Shown piece after piece: positions 28,555 through 40,009 of a stretch of 64,000 nt of DNA. Source of the DNA: Holacanthus passer. Lineage: Eukaryota > Chordata > Actinopteri > Pomacanthidae. The notes under the pieces were generated by a model. The model searched no databases, was not told where the DNA came from, and worked only from the letters and a program-made list of their open reading frames with translations. Position numbers and translations under genes: made by a program. How positions within the stretch are numbered: the first letter of the stretch is position 1; each line of letters opens with the position of its first letter. The stretch is from NCBI GenBank assembly GCA_025331565.1, contig JAFREQ010000008.1:2666001-2730000 (forward strand), given 5' to 3'.

Positions 28555-29139
28555 TTTATGCACATTCCAATAATATTAAAGGGCCTGTGTGTGAAACTTC
28601 ATCTTTGCTGAATCTGGCATGAACATATTAACAATTTAGACAAACTAATCAAATGTGTTGCCATTTATGTGATTTCTAATGTTTTCTTGAAGTCATCTAT
28701 TTTTCCCAGATGTAGATTAGACCATGTTTGCTGTTTAGTGGTTTTGTCTTTTAAATGAGCATCTCATACACATTTTTGGTGATTCTTACTTGATCTTTGA
28801 TTCCAAATATGCTAAGGTCACATAATGTTAAGGTGCAAAAGAAATGTGACATATACAGGTGAATCTATGGTGTATGCCAAGTATATTCAATCAACTATAT
28901 TTGCATTGTCCAAAATCACATAAAATGTTTCTATGGAAAAATAAATAGATTCTCAAAATGTATGAGGGTTTAATTTAAATGGATCTCCCAACTTTGTCAC
29001 CAGCCTGCGGTTTAGTTACGTTCCTTCAGAGCAGATATTTGACAGTCGTACTTGAGGAAGATGAATGAGATTTATCTTCTGCGAATACACGTCTTGCCAG
29101 CCCTCACTGAGCATCCTCTCCTGTTATCTTTCCTCTCTC

Positions 29140-29607
29140 CTTCCTGTGGCTTTCGCTCCCTCAGTCCTTCCTTCCCCCTCGCTGGCTGCGAACAGTATCA
29201 CCTGAGCGGAGGGCGCTGGTGGTGGTGGTGGCATTTAGGAAACAGCTGCTTACCTCCCACTTTCCTCACCGTGCACCCATTACAGTGATTATCAGTACTG
29301 TCAGTCAGAGCGCCCGCCGCACCCCCCGATCCCGCTGTCCCACCCTTCTGTGGCCTGGAGGGCTGTGCTGATAGACGGATCCAGCGTTCCCCCGAGATGG
29401 AGGGAAGCGGAGGGAGATGGTGGCAGGAAGAGGAAGCTTTTCAACACCTCGACAGGAAAGAAACGCAGCGAGGGAGCGGGAGAGAGGTGCCTGTTACTGC
29501 TGCTCTCTGCTGGTGTTCTTCTGGGTAATACATATGATATGGATGAGGTCCGCTGAGCACTGGGAGGAAATGGTGGTTGTCCGTGTTGTCAGGGAGTGTC
29601 TGCTGAG
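29140..29607 (+). promoter_or_regulatory. CpG- and GC-rich block, possible promoter with noncoding first exon
   Basis: This block stands out from the AT-rich surroundings, with a GC-rich stretch around 29310-29345, a GGT triplet run at 29217-29230 and purine-rich sequence at 29397-29480. It ends in GAG|GTAAAC at 29607/29608, a fair donor on the plus strand. A frame from ATG 29397 runs 43 codons (start MEGSGGRWW) to a TAA that overlaps a second donor-like GGGTAATA. No protein is recognised. It may be an alternative first exon, the start of a noncoding RNA, or simply a GC-rich enhancer. Confidence 0.25.
29203..29217 (+). promoter_or_regulatory. CTCF-like motif
   Basis: TGAGCGGAGGGCGCT agrees with CCASYAGRKGGCRSY at 12 of 15 positions, with the full GAGGGCGCT core, within the CpG-rich block. 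Confidence 0.3.
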
Positions 29608-29965
29608 GTAAACAGCTGAACCAGCATGTAGAGAGCGACCAGCCAGATGCTGCGAGCAAACACTTTACATGTCTCAGATTTTTAATTATGTCCAAGTTTT
29701 AACTTCTACACATGTGCAGTCTTGTAGTCATACATTTTTAACCACACTCTGTCACTCTGAGTCTTATATCTCACATTCCTACACTGTGAATTTAAACGTT
29801 ATTCACCAAGTTGTTCACATGGGTACGAATACATCAGTGATTCCACTGCATGAAACATGAGAGTTTTTGCAACATTTAGAAAGAACATAAAAACTAAAAT
29901 ATAGCCACAAGAGGCAATTGACAGGGTCCAAGCACAGTGCCTGTTGTTTTGAAAAGAAGGAAAGG

Positions 29966-30034
29966 ACTTGATCAGTCTGGGACCTGAACCCAGCACCTCC
30001 TCAGAGTAGGTGACTCACTCACTGAGGACAAGCT
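29966..30034 (-). repeat. tRNA-derived relic (SINE head or tRNA pseudogene)
   Basis: On the minus strand a perfect T-arm-like hairpin, CTGGG-TTCAGGT-CCCAG, covers 29976-29992 and contains a near B box (GGTTCAGGTCC). Before it lies an anticodon-arm-like hairpin with CTCTGAG as a 7-base loop (CTG at the anticodon position), and before that a degraded A box (CCTCAGTGAGTGAG). Order and spacing fit a tRNA. The acceptor stem is not paired, so it is a relic. Confidence 0.4.
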
Positions 30035-30589
30035 TTGTCATGTATCTTCTCACAAAATGACACAAGCCCAACATGTATGTAATGTAAACCTGCATATAGA
30101 AACAAATTTTGGTGTACAATAGTGATAGAAAACAAGTGTTTGGGACTAATTTACAGTCTAATTTAACCTCCTCAGCTACGGGTGAGGTGGTTAAAGATAA
30201 CCCAGTAGCACAAAAGCACACACCCACAACATTTACCGCAAGGCCAACATTTCTGACCATTATTTTGTTTGCATTGAAAGGTGGTTAAAGTGACCAGAAA
30301 CATGCCAACATTTCTGTAATTGAAATATCAGTAACATTTTTTAAAAGGCTTTTTTGAAGGGCAAGACAAGAGATTTCTGATGATCTCTGCAAATTATACA
30401 TTTTAATTAAAAATGATTAGGCCAGTCTGTGTGCAGAGTAAATCCTTACATCCTTGTATGCATGACGTTTGAAAACATACTCACAAAGAGGTAAAAAAAA
30501 ATCTACCATGTCCTCATGTAAAGCAAATGCTTCAGCGCATCATTAACCCACGACGCTGGACCAGAGACTAAGACCCTGTGACTGGGGCC

Positions 30590-30985
30590 GCTAAAATAAA
30601 GGGCCATCCCCAAAAACCTTTGATCTTTTGTTCTGCTTATACCATTAGCGTGGAGAGCCACACGCGGTGGCTCGCTGCCAGGGGTTTGTTAGATCCCGCT
30701 AACGAGGAAGGCTCAGGTAGTCCTAATAGAATCTTTCCTGCTCTTATCTGTATTGACTTCAAACAGCGCGGAATGAATGGAAAACAATCTGGGTCTGACT
30801 TTGAGGGTGAGGTTGAAGAATACTTATGGGTTTGGGCTTTTCTACAGGCTGGGCTACCAAGCTCCTACTACACTGCGGCAGATCAAAGTTAATTCCCCTC
30901 TTAATTAAGCTGAAATTGGATGAGAGCAGGCAGGGACTAGCTTTTGTTTTCCTTTGTGCCAGCAAACATTACGAGCTGTATATCT
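30590..30985. promoter_or_regulatory. Large regulatory island with paired TCF/LEF sites
   Basis: CCTTTGATC (about 30618) and GATCAAAG (about 30882) are inverted TCF/LEF words about 260 bases apart. Between them lie CATTAGCG, GCTTATC and a GATA word (CTTATCTG). TTAATTAAGC and CTTTTGTTTTCCTTTGTG (SOX-like) follow. It is unique sequence that ends at a TG microsatellite. Confidence 0.35.

Positions 30986-30987
<2 letters not shown>

Positions 30988-31018
<31 letters not shown>
30988..31018. repeat. (TG)n microsatellite
   Basis: About 14 TG units, followed by shorter TG runs near 31090 and 31370-31393. Confidence 0.95.
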
Positions 31019-31119
31019 TGCATGAGGGACTGATTCCTTGTATCTGTACCCAATAACCATAGGTGTTAGTGGGTCCATGCCTACTTGCGTGTGTGTGTGT
31101 GTTTGTGTTTGAGCTGGTT

Positions 31120-31345
31120 GTTCTCCCTCTCCTGACGGCCAATCTGCCTGCATGTGGCCCGTCGTAAGCGCAGCGGTGCTCCGTAATGAGACTCCTTCTG
31201 CCGCTCTCTTTTTCATGGCCATGTCCATGTGTTGTGATGCTAATGAGCCCTCGCTACCAAAAACACCCCCCCTTAATTGTCCTCTTTGATCTACCACTAA
31301 TTCTGCTAATTAGGAGCCCAACTTTCAAAGTTAAACGTTTTGCTT
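31120..31345. promoter_or_regulatory. Candidate conserved-type noncoding island
   Basis: It has CCGTAATGAGAC, GCTAATGAGCC, CTTAATTGTCC, CTAATTCTGCTAATTAGG and CTTTGATC. The density of TAAT words in 120 bases is the highest in this part of the window. Confidence 0.35.
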
Positions 31346-32679
31346 CCACCTCCAAGAGTGCCCCTGCATGTGTGTGTGTGCGTGTGTGTGTGTGCAAGGG
31401 AAAACGAAATAAAATGGCATAAAGAGAAAGAAATTGTCCTTTTCCCCATCTGTCCCTCTGTGAACTATAGGCCTGGGTTGTGCAGGGTGAGTACAGTTGC
31501 ACTGCATGCAAAGACAGCACATTCACCTGCCATGCAGAAATCATTACATTTGTTATATTTTCAGCAAACACCCAAAACACACACACACACATGCTACAAT
31601 GCATCTGCAAAAAAAAAAGGAATTGTATCATGCTCCAAACAGATGTAAAGGAGTAAAGTCTTCTTCGGCACAGATTACCACCGATGCCTCAGTCTGCATC
31701 GCTCTGCACAAACACATCTGCACATGCACAAACAGATTAATGTACTGTATGAGCGAGTTCTGCTCAGAGCAAACATTCGCTGACATAATCAGAAGGACAC
31801 ATCCGGCAAAGCATCATTCTTTGCCAACCAATTTGATGCCTCTGCCACATCACGCGTTGCACAATTACGCAATAAGCTCTGCAAACCGTCCAAAATGGGC
31901 ACAATTACACCATGAGAAATCAGATAAAGACATTTAGCTTCAGTTAAAAAAAGTTCAATCAGTGCAATCCTTTGAGAATCAGAGGGAAATTAACTGTTTT
32001 TTTTTAAATGCTGCCTTTAATATTTTGATCACTCTGCTAAAAAGCATGGATTTTTGTATCCTTAAAAATTCAGATAGCGCCCCGACTGGATTTCACACTA
32101 ATTTTAAAACCGTTTTGATCAAAGAGGCCTGGGAGGTGTGCTGTGCAGAAATATCTGGCAGAACCACAAACAGCTCCACTATTTGTCTGGTCAAGTTGCT
32201 TTCACGCTTCTTTTTAAAAGCCCTTTGGCTGCTCTCTCGCAGCAACACGGATCCAGCTACCCTTAGGATACTTCTTTGTGAACTTACTGACCACAAGCAC
32301 ACACATCCGTCCTACATGCACTCGCTGAAAGCGCACACGAGCGCTCGGAAACACACATACGGTCGATCAAATATACACACGTGTGAAGCCGCCCTCTGTG
32401 GCCTGTGCCAGTTCTGGCCGGCAGTGTCGTCCCTGATCCATATGTATGAGGGACGAGACGAACTGAGGACAATCAGTGGACATGTCACAGCAGCAGCCTG
32501 CCCCAAAAAACAACTGACACATCTCTATCTCGCTGACGAGAGTCGATACACTCAAAAAGAGGGCAGCTGGATATGGTCCAAAGCCAGCTTCAACATTTTT
32601 GCGAGCTCATTTTTTTTTTTTGAAGGGCTGAAAATGTGCCGCACGATATCCTGCTGCATCTGTCTGACAAAGCTCATTT
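31346..32679 (+). other. Stretch with unusually long open frames, no recognisable protein
   Basis: Plus-strand frames of 146 codons (31497-31937) and 239 codons (31962-32681) lie end to end. The second is the longest open frame in the window. Neither shows a domain, signal sequence or known motif; both include His/Thr or Phe runs from simple sequence. A CTCF-core-like word (GAGGGCGGC on the minus strand) lies near 32386-32394. Confidence 0.15.
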
Positions 32680-32865
32680 AAATAAAGACTTAATTGAGGA
32701 AACTACAGTGACGCTTAAACTACAATTAGCGCCGGGCCGAATGAAGTGGCTTACACTTAATTATAAGGGAGTGAATTCCTGAAGAATACAAGTGACCCTA
32801 ACCTGCATTCGGAGCCACAAAGGGACTGAGCTTTATTGGATTCTACGAGTAATCAATATTAATCA
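32680..32865. promoter_or_regulatory. Candidate conserved-type noncoding island
   Basis: GACTTAATTGAGG, CTACAATTAGCGCC, TACACTTAATTATAAGG (NKX-like CACTTAA joined to TAATTA) and AATCAATATTAATCAC stand within 170 bases. Confidence 0.35.
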
Positions 32866-33395
32866 CTGAGAAAAAAAAAAAAAAGGAAAGAAAAGAAAAA
32901 CAAGAGACTGGCTTCAGGCCTCGCTCCACCTACTATATGCAGCCCATCGTCACTTCTCATTCCTATCAAACTGAATTGTGATTAGCTAAAGGCTCCAGAT
33001 AAAGCAAGATGAGCAATTAATAGTGTTGTCAGCCCACTGAGAGAATTCTGGCTGCATTTCATCAGCACATCGATTCTTAGTTGCACTACAGAGGATTTCT
33101 TTTTTTCTTTGAAACAACAAGCATCAATCTGTTAAAAAATAAATAAACACATAAAACAGACTGTGCTTACTTTGCAGATGTTGCATTTTACGGTGTCCAA
33201 ACCAAAAATGTGAATTTATTTGCTTTGCCTCTCAACAACAACAACACACACAACTGGAAGAAAAAAAAATCTACAAATAAACTCCTCTGAGAGATTGAAG
33301 CAACACTCGAGCTCCAAGGAAAGAGGAAGAAAGGGAAAAAAAATGTAGTTGGGAGTCGATGTCTTTCCAGATTTGAAGATGCAAATAACCACAGT

Positions 33396-33440
33396 AGGAG
33401 AGGAGAGGAGGGGAGAGGAGAGGAGAGAGGAGAGGAGGAG
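33396..33440. repeat. (GGAGA)n-like purine repeat
   Basis: Imperfect GGAGAGGA tandem units on the plus strand, giving Arg/Glu-rich false frames. Confidence 0.9.
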
Positions 33441-33459
33441 GCGGCCTGACACAGCACAG

Positions 33460-33550
33460 CCAGGGGATCCCATGCCAATCGGAGCATGGCCTTTTAGCCG
33501 AGCGCTCTGTCAAAGATGCCAGTTTGACGGACGATGCCGGCCCAAGTGAC
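33460..33550. promoter_or_regulatory. Short GC-rich unique island
   Basis: It has GGATCCCATGCCAATCGG (inverted pieces and a CCAAT word), then TGACGGACGATGCCGG. It lies next to the purine repeat, so the left border is clear. Confidence 0.2.
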
Positions 33551-34024
33551 ATTTCTCCAGGGTAGGAAAGAGGGGACAAAAGTGTGAGACATCACAGGTT
33601 GTTAAAGAGAAAGAGGCTAAAAAACACAGAAGAGCATCCATAAGCATAAAGGGGTGAGGGTAAGATGGTGATTTTTGAGTCAATTTTGTGTTATTTCCCC
33701 CGGTGTGAAGTGTACCAAAATGTCCTATTCTTGTGGAAGTGGTGCAATTTATGTTTTTTTGAGCAGCAGATTTTTTTTTTTTTTGCAGGAATCTGTATGT
33801 TTGAGTGATTGTAAAATGGACTCAAATACATGTATGCATGTATGGACGGTGAAGAGATGCTTCGGTCAAAACACGCTTCATTAATTTGACAAAAAGACTC
33901 GAGACTAAATTTAATCATCCGCTGCTATCGGAGCCTGCTTTCGTAGTTTCTGGCTCAATTCGCCTCATCCTACCTGTGAGGGGTGTTAAACAAACAAGAG
34001 AGGAGATCAGAGGTGAGGGGAGGA

Positions 34025-34135
34025 GAAGGGAGAGCTTGTTTATTGGCTCGGAGCTCATTAGCATCACACCCATTAGCGTCCTGCCAGCTTCGCTGCCCCT
34101 CTCCGTCACTCAATCCTCCGAGACAGACTGGCTGT
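34025..34135. promoter_or_regulatory. Candidate regulatory island
   Basis: TATTGGCTCGGAGC, GCTCATTAGCATC and CCCATTAGCGTCC give two CATTAGC words 19 bases apart (centre to centre) beside an inverted CCAAT box. Confidence 0.25.
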
Positions 34136-34714
34136 CAGTGCAGAGAGGCGGCCAACATGCCCCACAGAACAAACACACCCACTGCCAATTTTTTTTTTTT
34201 TGCTCAGTCTTTATTTATCCATTTGCTGTCTGTCTGTGTCTCGAGTATAAAAGACAGGTAAACAGACGGACGACAGAATTGTAGCAAGACACACTCGGGC
34301 CGACGCAAGAATTGCTCATTGGATTGGAAGGTCCTTTACATGAAGGCTGTTTATAGCGATTTGGCAGCCTGACTGACCTGCTCATTATAGAAAACTAGAT
34401 TTCAAATTCAGTAGTCTGGATCTGCATTTGCTCTCCTCTCACGTCTGCTCGGTGCATCTTGATTTTGTCCAGTCGCCAGAAGCTTCATATCAACATTTTT
34501 AATACAACACCTTCAACCCAATAACCACTGGTTTGTGATTACCTGTGTTTATGGACTATGATTGCAGCCATTAACATGTTGTCAAATTTTGGAGCCAAGG
34601 CTGTAAGAATGAGAAGACGGCGGTGGTGGAGTCGTGTAGGGGACTCATTATAATAGATGCTGGGATGGATGTTAAAGAAAATCACAAGAATAGTCGCTGA
34701 TGCTACTTTTACTT

Positions 34715-34780
34715 CAATCAATCAATCAAATTTATTGCTCACTTGTAATCATATAAGGTACAATCACAGTGAAATGTGAT
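34715..34780 (+). repeat. (CAAT)n-headed interspersed repeat fragment
   Basis: 'caatcaatcaatcaaattta' followed by 'ttgctca' and then 'acaatcacagtgaaatgtga' is typical of a short repeat seen widely in teleosts. The fragment is about 65 bases; the family is uncertain. Confidence 0.4.
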
Positions 34781-35500
34781 ATAATATTACTTTATATTTT
34801 GCGTTATTTTACTATATATTATATTTTTCCATTTTCTGCCTTCCATCCATTTCAAAGCCAAAACTGTCAACACCTTTTCAGAAATGCTCATGCGATTACG
34901 AGAATCTTGACTCTCCCCACACTCCGTTCTTCACATTCATCCTATAACAAGCCTACAGTATGCCCATTAGCAGAAATATATACACTATTGTTTTGGCTGT
35001 TTCAGTGTAGATGGTGAACTTTTACTACATCATTTAAAAGCTCTTGTGTGGAGTGTTTACGCTGCCGACTGACTCGGGAACTCTCCCTACAGCTCTTAAG
35101 TGAAAAAGGAATGACTGACTGAAGGAAACGCTGGCTGCTGTGGCTCTGTCTCCTACTTTTCACCGTGCTTCTTCTCTACTTTTTTCCTCCTCAGTTTTCT
35201 ATTTCTCTCTACAGCTATTCTTTTCCCATCTGCTGATCACATTGTCATGATATAGTTTCCATCGGCCGCCGTTGGTGTCCGATAAAAATGCTGCAAAAGC
35301 GCCCTCTTGGATGACTCTATGGTTGATAAAACATGATAAAGTGACTTCTATGATGTTCAAGTAAACCTGTATAAGCTTAAAAAGGGATCTGTATATGTTT
35401 GTTTGGCAAACATTTATAGCTCCTTCTCTCCATTTTCCCTCTCTCCCTCCAATGTCTGACCTCTGATCTCTTCACCAGTGTCTCCCTCTCTCTTGTTCAG

Positions 35501-35544
35501 ACGGGCTAATGACTTGCTTTGTCACGTTGCTTGTTCCAATTACA
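35501..35544 (+). other. Possible micro-exon
   Basis: A roughly 75-base pyrimidine-rich tract ends in TTGTTCAG|ACGG, and 44 bases on comes ACA|GTAAGT. Two frames are open; one encodes LMTCFVTLLVPIT, a hydrophobic run. The borders are good, but the segment is too short to identify. It contains a TAATGA homeodomain-like word and may simply be regulatory sequence. Confidence 0.12.
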
Positions 35545-36072
35545 GTAAGTCAGTCAGGGAAATGCTGGGGCAGATGGTGGGTTGGAAGAGGAGGAGAAAT
35601 GACAATACATCCTATGGACCATCCCCTCCTGGCAGCCAATCTGATGTCCTGCGCCAAATCATCCAAAGTAACCTACACACACACACTGCTCGATACTTCA
35701 CTTTTTCAGCGTTAACAGCCGAGTTGTGATTTCCACAGCAGAAGGAGATGGCAGGGGAATAAAGGTAAGAAACAGGCACCGGCATGGAAGAGTGAGATCT
35801 GGGCTCAGCCGCCTGTTTTCATCCAAGAGGATTTTTTTCAGAGGGTGGACAGTCTACCTTACAGCAGATGGCTACAAAGAAGCAGCAGAGCAATTTGTAT
35901 TACAAATTTGCTGAATAAGGAGAGATATGTGCTGCATAAAGCAAAGTTTGAGGACGACCACAGACCCTTCAGGAGCTTTGAACATTTCAGTTTTAAGAGC
36001 ACGAGCTACATTGACGTAGAGTAGAGTTACTGATGGCTAAAACAGGTAGGGCTCTTTCAATGATCACTGTTG

Positions 36073-36555
36073 CAGTGGTGGAAGAAGTACTCATATGTTT
36101 TACTTAAGTAAAAGTAGCAAAAAAAAAACCCTGCAAAAATACTCTGTTACAAAGTTCTACAATCAAGATTTAACTTTAGTAAACGTAACAGCAAAATGCA
36201 CTAAACTGTTTAAGTAAAAGTTCTTGTTGGGCTGAATCCCTTTAGGAGAATTATGTTATTATATGTAGAATATCATTGCAAGACTATTACTGATGCTTTA
36301 GCATGTAAGCAGCTTTTTAATCCTAGAGCTGGTGGTGGAGCACATTTGAACTATTTTTTAATTTATTTATTTTTTAATACTGCTGGATGGTTTCATCTGG
36401 AGCACAATATTGTTTTTTATAAATTGATCATTTGTTTTGTTTGTAAAATCTAAATCTGTAAAGAAACTTGTGACTCAAATGAATTTAGTGTCAATATTTC
36501 CCTCTGAAATGAAGTGCAGTAAAAGTCTAAAGCAGCAGTAAAGCACACGTAATTG
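36073..36555 (+). mobile_element. Percomorph nonautonomous DNA-transposon-like repeat, 3' truncated
   Basis: It begins cagtggtggaagaagtactc and has the internal words tacttaagtaaaagtagc, aatactctgttacaa and tttccctctgaaatgaag in the order I know from a very common percomorph repeat. The mirror-image 3' end (…ccaccactg) is absent, so the copy is truncated or decayed. The family name is not assigned here. Confidence 0.7.
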
Positions 36556-36789
36556 CAATAAACACAGAGAAGACCAGGAGTTAAGTGTTATACCTAAAAA
36601 AGTTATGCAAATGATGTGATTAAAAAGTCGAACTTCTCTGCTACACACACACACACTTATGCAGAACCTGCCTCACTCCAACTTCATCATGTCTTGATTA
36701 TCTGGCTGGTGCATGAATAGCAGTGTATGTGTGTGTGTGTGTGTGCCTGTCTGTGTCTATGTGTGTGTGTGGGCCTTGGTTGGCATAAG

Positions 36790-36995
36790 GCAGGAAGTAA
36801 GGCTAGCCTGCCGGGCCCCCGAGGGCCCTCCGCATTTGAGTCTCCATTAGGCTGATGAGGTTTGGCAGCTGAAGTTTCTGGAGTTAGTGCTGAGCTTCAA
36901 ACCTCCTCATGGCTAAGCCTAATTAAACCTAGACCTCAGCCCTAATTTAAAGATAATTAGCTGTAGGGGTTAGCCACCGCCACCAAAAGCTGAGA
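36790..36995. promoter_or_regulatory. Candidate conserved-type noncoding island
   Basis: It opens with GGGCCC-CCGA-GGGCCC, a GC-rich inverted repeat at 36813-36828. CCATTAGGC, GCCTAATTAAACC, CCTAATTTAAAG and GATAATTAGC follow. TAAT words recur at about 20-base steps. Confidence 0.35.
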
Positions 36996-37159
36996 CGAGT
37001 GTTGTATAATATGTGTAGTAATGCGTGTTAAAGAGTAGTTTTCCAGTGACAGAGCAGCTGAATGAAATGCACATACCATATACAATTTAGAAGATGTTTT
37101 TACCCAGAGCGGTTTTGCAGTCTTATAGGTGCACACAAGTTTTCACACTGGAAAGTCCT

Positions 37160-37220
37160 GGTGGAAACTGAATCTCTAACTATGCAAGAAAAAAATATCT
37201 CTAGCCGACTGAGCTACAAC
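37160..37220 (-). repeat. tRNA-derived relic with intact A box
   Basis: On the minus strand TAGCTCAGTCGG (37216 down to 37205) fits the pol III A-box consensus TRGCNNAGYNGG exactly. A degraded B box (GATTCAGTTTCC) starts 42 bases downstream, close to the spacing in a tRNA. The anticodon arm is replaced by a T run, so this is a decayed SINE head or tRNA pseudogene. Confidence 0.4.
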
Positions 37221-37867
37221 ACTAACTAATGCGTCTCTCTGAAACACGCTGGATCATTACGCCATTGTGGAGCAAAACTCAGACAAATACAATTAGCAGA
37301 TGAAAAATACTCTCATGAGCATGAATTGTTATGACAAGCAACCACATTTAGTGAGGCCAGCCACAGTTTGGTATTTGTGAAGAGAAACCAGTTGACCTGG
37401 CTGCATTTTTATAGGTGCTATGTCCCATAACTGTCCCACCCCTGGGACCGGCCCTATGTTTTCCCATTAAGCTATACTGACAGCTTGACATTTCCCAAGG
37501 TAGAGGGTTCTGATTCAGGTATGTTTTATTCATCCTATTGACTTCACATTGCTGCCAAGCCAGACAAGACAGCAAAAGCCCGAAAAGTGTGGTAGGCGGC
37601 GGAGAGAGGGAGAGCACAAGATACCTGTTGTTGCTGTGTTTACTACTCTGATAGCCAGACACAGCTCCGAGACAGCTGGGTGACACACACACACACACAA
37701 TATACTCATCACCATGCAGACAGTGAGATTGGGAGATATTGCCAGCACTGAGAGGATGAAACTGCCTATTTACTAGGGAGACTTGAGGCAGACAGGTATA
37801 CTGTGCAGAGGCGGGTTTGCATCCCTCCAGGAGTTTTGTACTTTGCTGCATTATGCCTTAAGAAACT

Positions 37868-38125
37868 GAGAGTACATCCACACTGAGCCAGATAAATTTG
37901 ATGAGGCATCTTCTTCTCTCCATTCAGGCCTTGTGTCTACACAAAGCTGAGATTTTTTTTCTCACTTGAAAACCGAGTTCTCAAACGGTCTCCAGGGTGT
38001 GTAAAGCTGAAAACATCAGCTTTGTGTTTTAGTGTGGAGGGCGAGAATGGAGCATTTGGGAATGTAAGAATGGGATGTCTGCACACCTGGCTGATCGCTG
38101 CGCATGCATGATTGTCTGCTTTTGA
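37868..38125 (+). mobile_element. hAT-like nonautonomous repeat, degenerate
   Basis: The words 'catccacactgagccagata', 'tctctccattcaggcc', 'gtctccagggtgtgtaaa', 'gttttagtgtggagggcga' and 'gctgcgcatgcatg' follow the layout of a frequent teleost hAT-like element (ccacact…tttcaaaa…gtgtggacggcg…gcgcatgcgc). Many substitutions show it is old. The right end is uncertain and could reach about 38260. Confidence 0.55.
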
Positions 38126-40009
38126 AAATTACAAAAGAATGTTTGACGCAGTCCTCCAGATTCCAACATTGAAAACATGGGCTGAGACAGTTTTCAACAC
38201 CATTTGAAAATCACTGTGGTTAAAGCATACTGACGCCTTATGCCAAGTTCACACTAAAGCCCCCAGATCAGAGGCAAGTCGGCGTTCGTTCTCATGTGTG
38301 AACTGTCATAGTGTTGATCCATCAACACTTGAATTAAAAGATCATTGTTGCTCAGCATTAGAAATAAAGACAGCTCTGCAGTATTCGTAATGTTTCCATC
38401 ACTTTGTCCAGCAGGCTGCTCTTTTAAATGCTGATTTCTTGCATCACTTAATTTGGTTATGAGATGATTTTGATCATTTTTTGCTGAAAACCCCCCCAAG
38501 GGTTTCTGCAGTTGTGGATGAGAAGTTTACCCTTGTGCCATCTGTGCTTCGCCAACATCAGCTTATTTATAATCATAATGAAACAAGATGCTGCACAGAT
38601 TTGGAACTTTTGGAACATCCGACATCTGCATTTTTAAATTTCATGTTTGTTTCTTTTTTTATTGTTTATAATTCAAGCAGATCCCAGATAGCATTCAGAT
38701 CTATTTTGCCCTGGTCTGACTTGTTGAATCCTGGAAAGGGCCCATCCATGTGCAGACAATGTTCATGAGACAAGTGCTTCCCTCATCTCCAGGCGCGTCA
38801 CGTGGGGTTAGGAGCCGGGAGCCACGGCGGGAGCCTCCTCCAGGACAAAGCACTTGGAGCAGGGAGACACTGCGGGCCTTGTTCCCCTTTGCTTGGCTCC
38901 ATGTCAAGTGGGTGTTTGCTTACTGGGAGGACCAGGACCCCCCTGGAGGGGAACGCAGCACACAGCCTCCACTCAATTCAGCTCTGAGACGCACATACAC
39001 TGGATTTACTGTAGGTGCATTTATGATCACACATTGCCTATGTCTGCGTCATGTCTGCGTAAATGTCTTAATCCCCTTTAGGACAGAAAACTCTGAAATA
39101 ATGAAACCATTTAAAATCCTTATCACATAATCTAAAATGCACTGGTCTCTACCTACCAACAGTGAGTGGTATAAGTGTGATCTATTTCCATCAAGAAATC
39201 TGTCTCCACGATTTGCACTCAGCAATAATGTTCGTTATTGAAACTCATTACCTTTAGTGTGCATTCACTTCCAATCGTATTATTTCATTACATCCTGGCC
39301 ATAATGGAAAAGCCACGGTGTGATGCAATGGAAAACTGAGAACAGGTGTGCCGTCTGAGGAAAAGCTTACTCGCCCCGGCCGCCCTGGCCAGGCATGATG
39401 GTCAACAGTGTCTCCCTCTTTCTTTTCTTTGTCTTTTACTTTCCCTGTCTGTCTCTCCCCAGCATCTGGCTAAATCTCGCCAGTGTCCTTGCTGACGCCC
39501 TCGGGTGAACCGGGCCATGTCAAACCTGAATCCATCAATCACTCAGCGCCAGCCGTGGGGGAGAGAGAGGGGGTGGAAAGGCAGAAATGGAGGGATGAGC
39601 ACAGGGAAAAAGGGAGGGGCAGTTCGGGTGAAGTATAGCCACCAGTCCACCCTCTCTCACCTTATTCCTCCTCCTCCTCCTCCTCCCCCCGTCTCCAACT
39701 CTTTCAGAGTTAGTTGTCAGGTCACAAGAGGGACTCTCAACAGTTTCTAATCAAGAGGTTCACAGACCTAAACACGTGTTTGAGGAGAGGAGGACAAGGA
39801 GAAAAGGAGAAGAAAGCATCAAGAGGAAAGTCAAGGGGAGCAGAAAAGAGGGGGAAGTGAGAGAAGGAAAGAAGAGAAGCATAAGATGGGAGACAAAAGG
39901 AGGACAAGGCACAGTAGATAATCCACATGAAGAGAAGCGAAAAGAAAGAGGTGAGAAGAAGCTACGGGTGAGCCTGTCAGCGCGTGTGTGTGTGTGCGTC
40001 CTGTGCAGA
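38126..40009. other. Mixed unique sequence, no gene seen
   Basis: It includes a GC-rich patch at 38790-38960 with GCGTCACGTGGGG (E-box/CRE-like) that supports a 126-codon plus frame without recognisable protein, a CTC/CCT run at 39668-39690, and purine-rich sequence at 39780-39960. Confidence 0.4.

Noticed and set aside
37348..37851. 167-codon minus-strand frame
   Set aside because: No domain or conserved motif; includes a CA microsatellite; no splice or start support.
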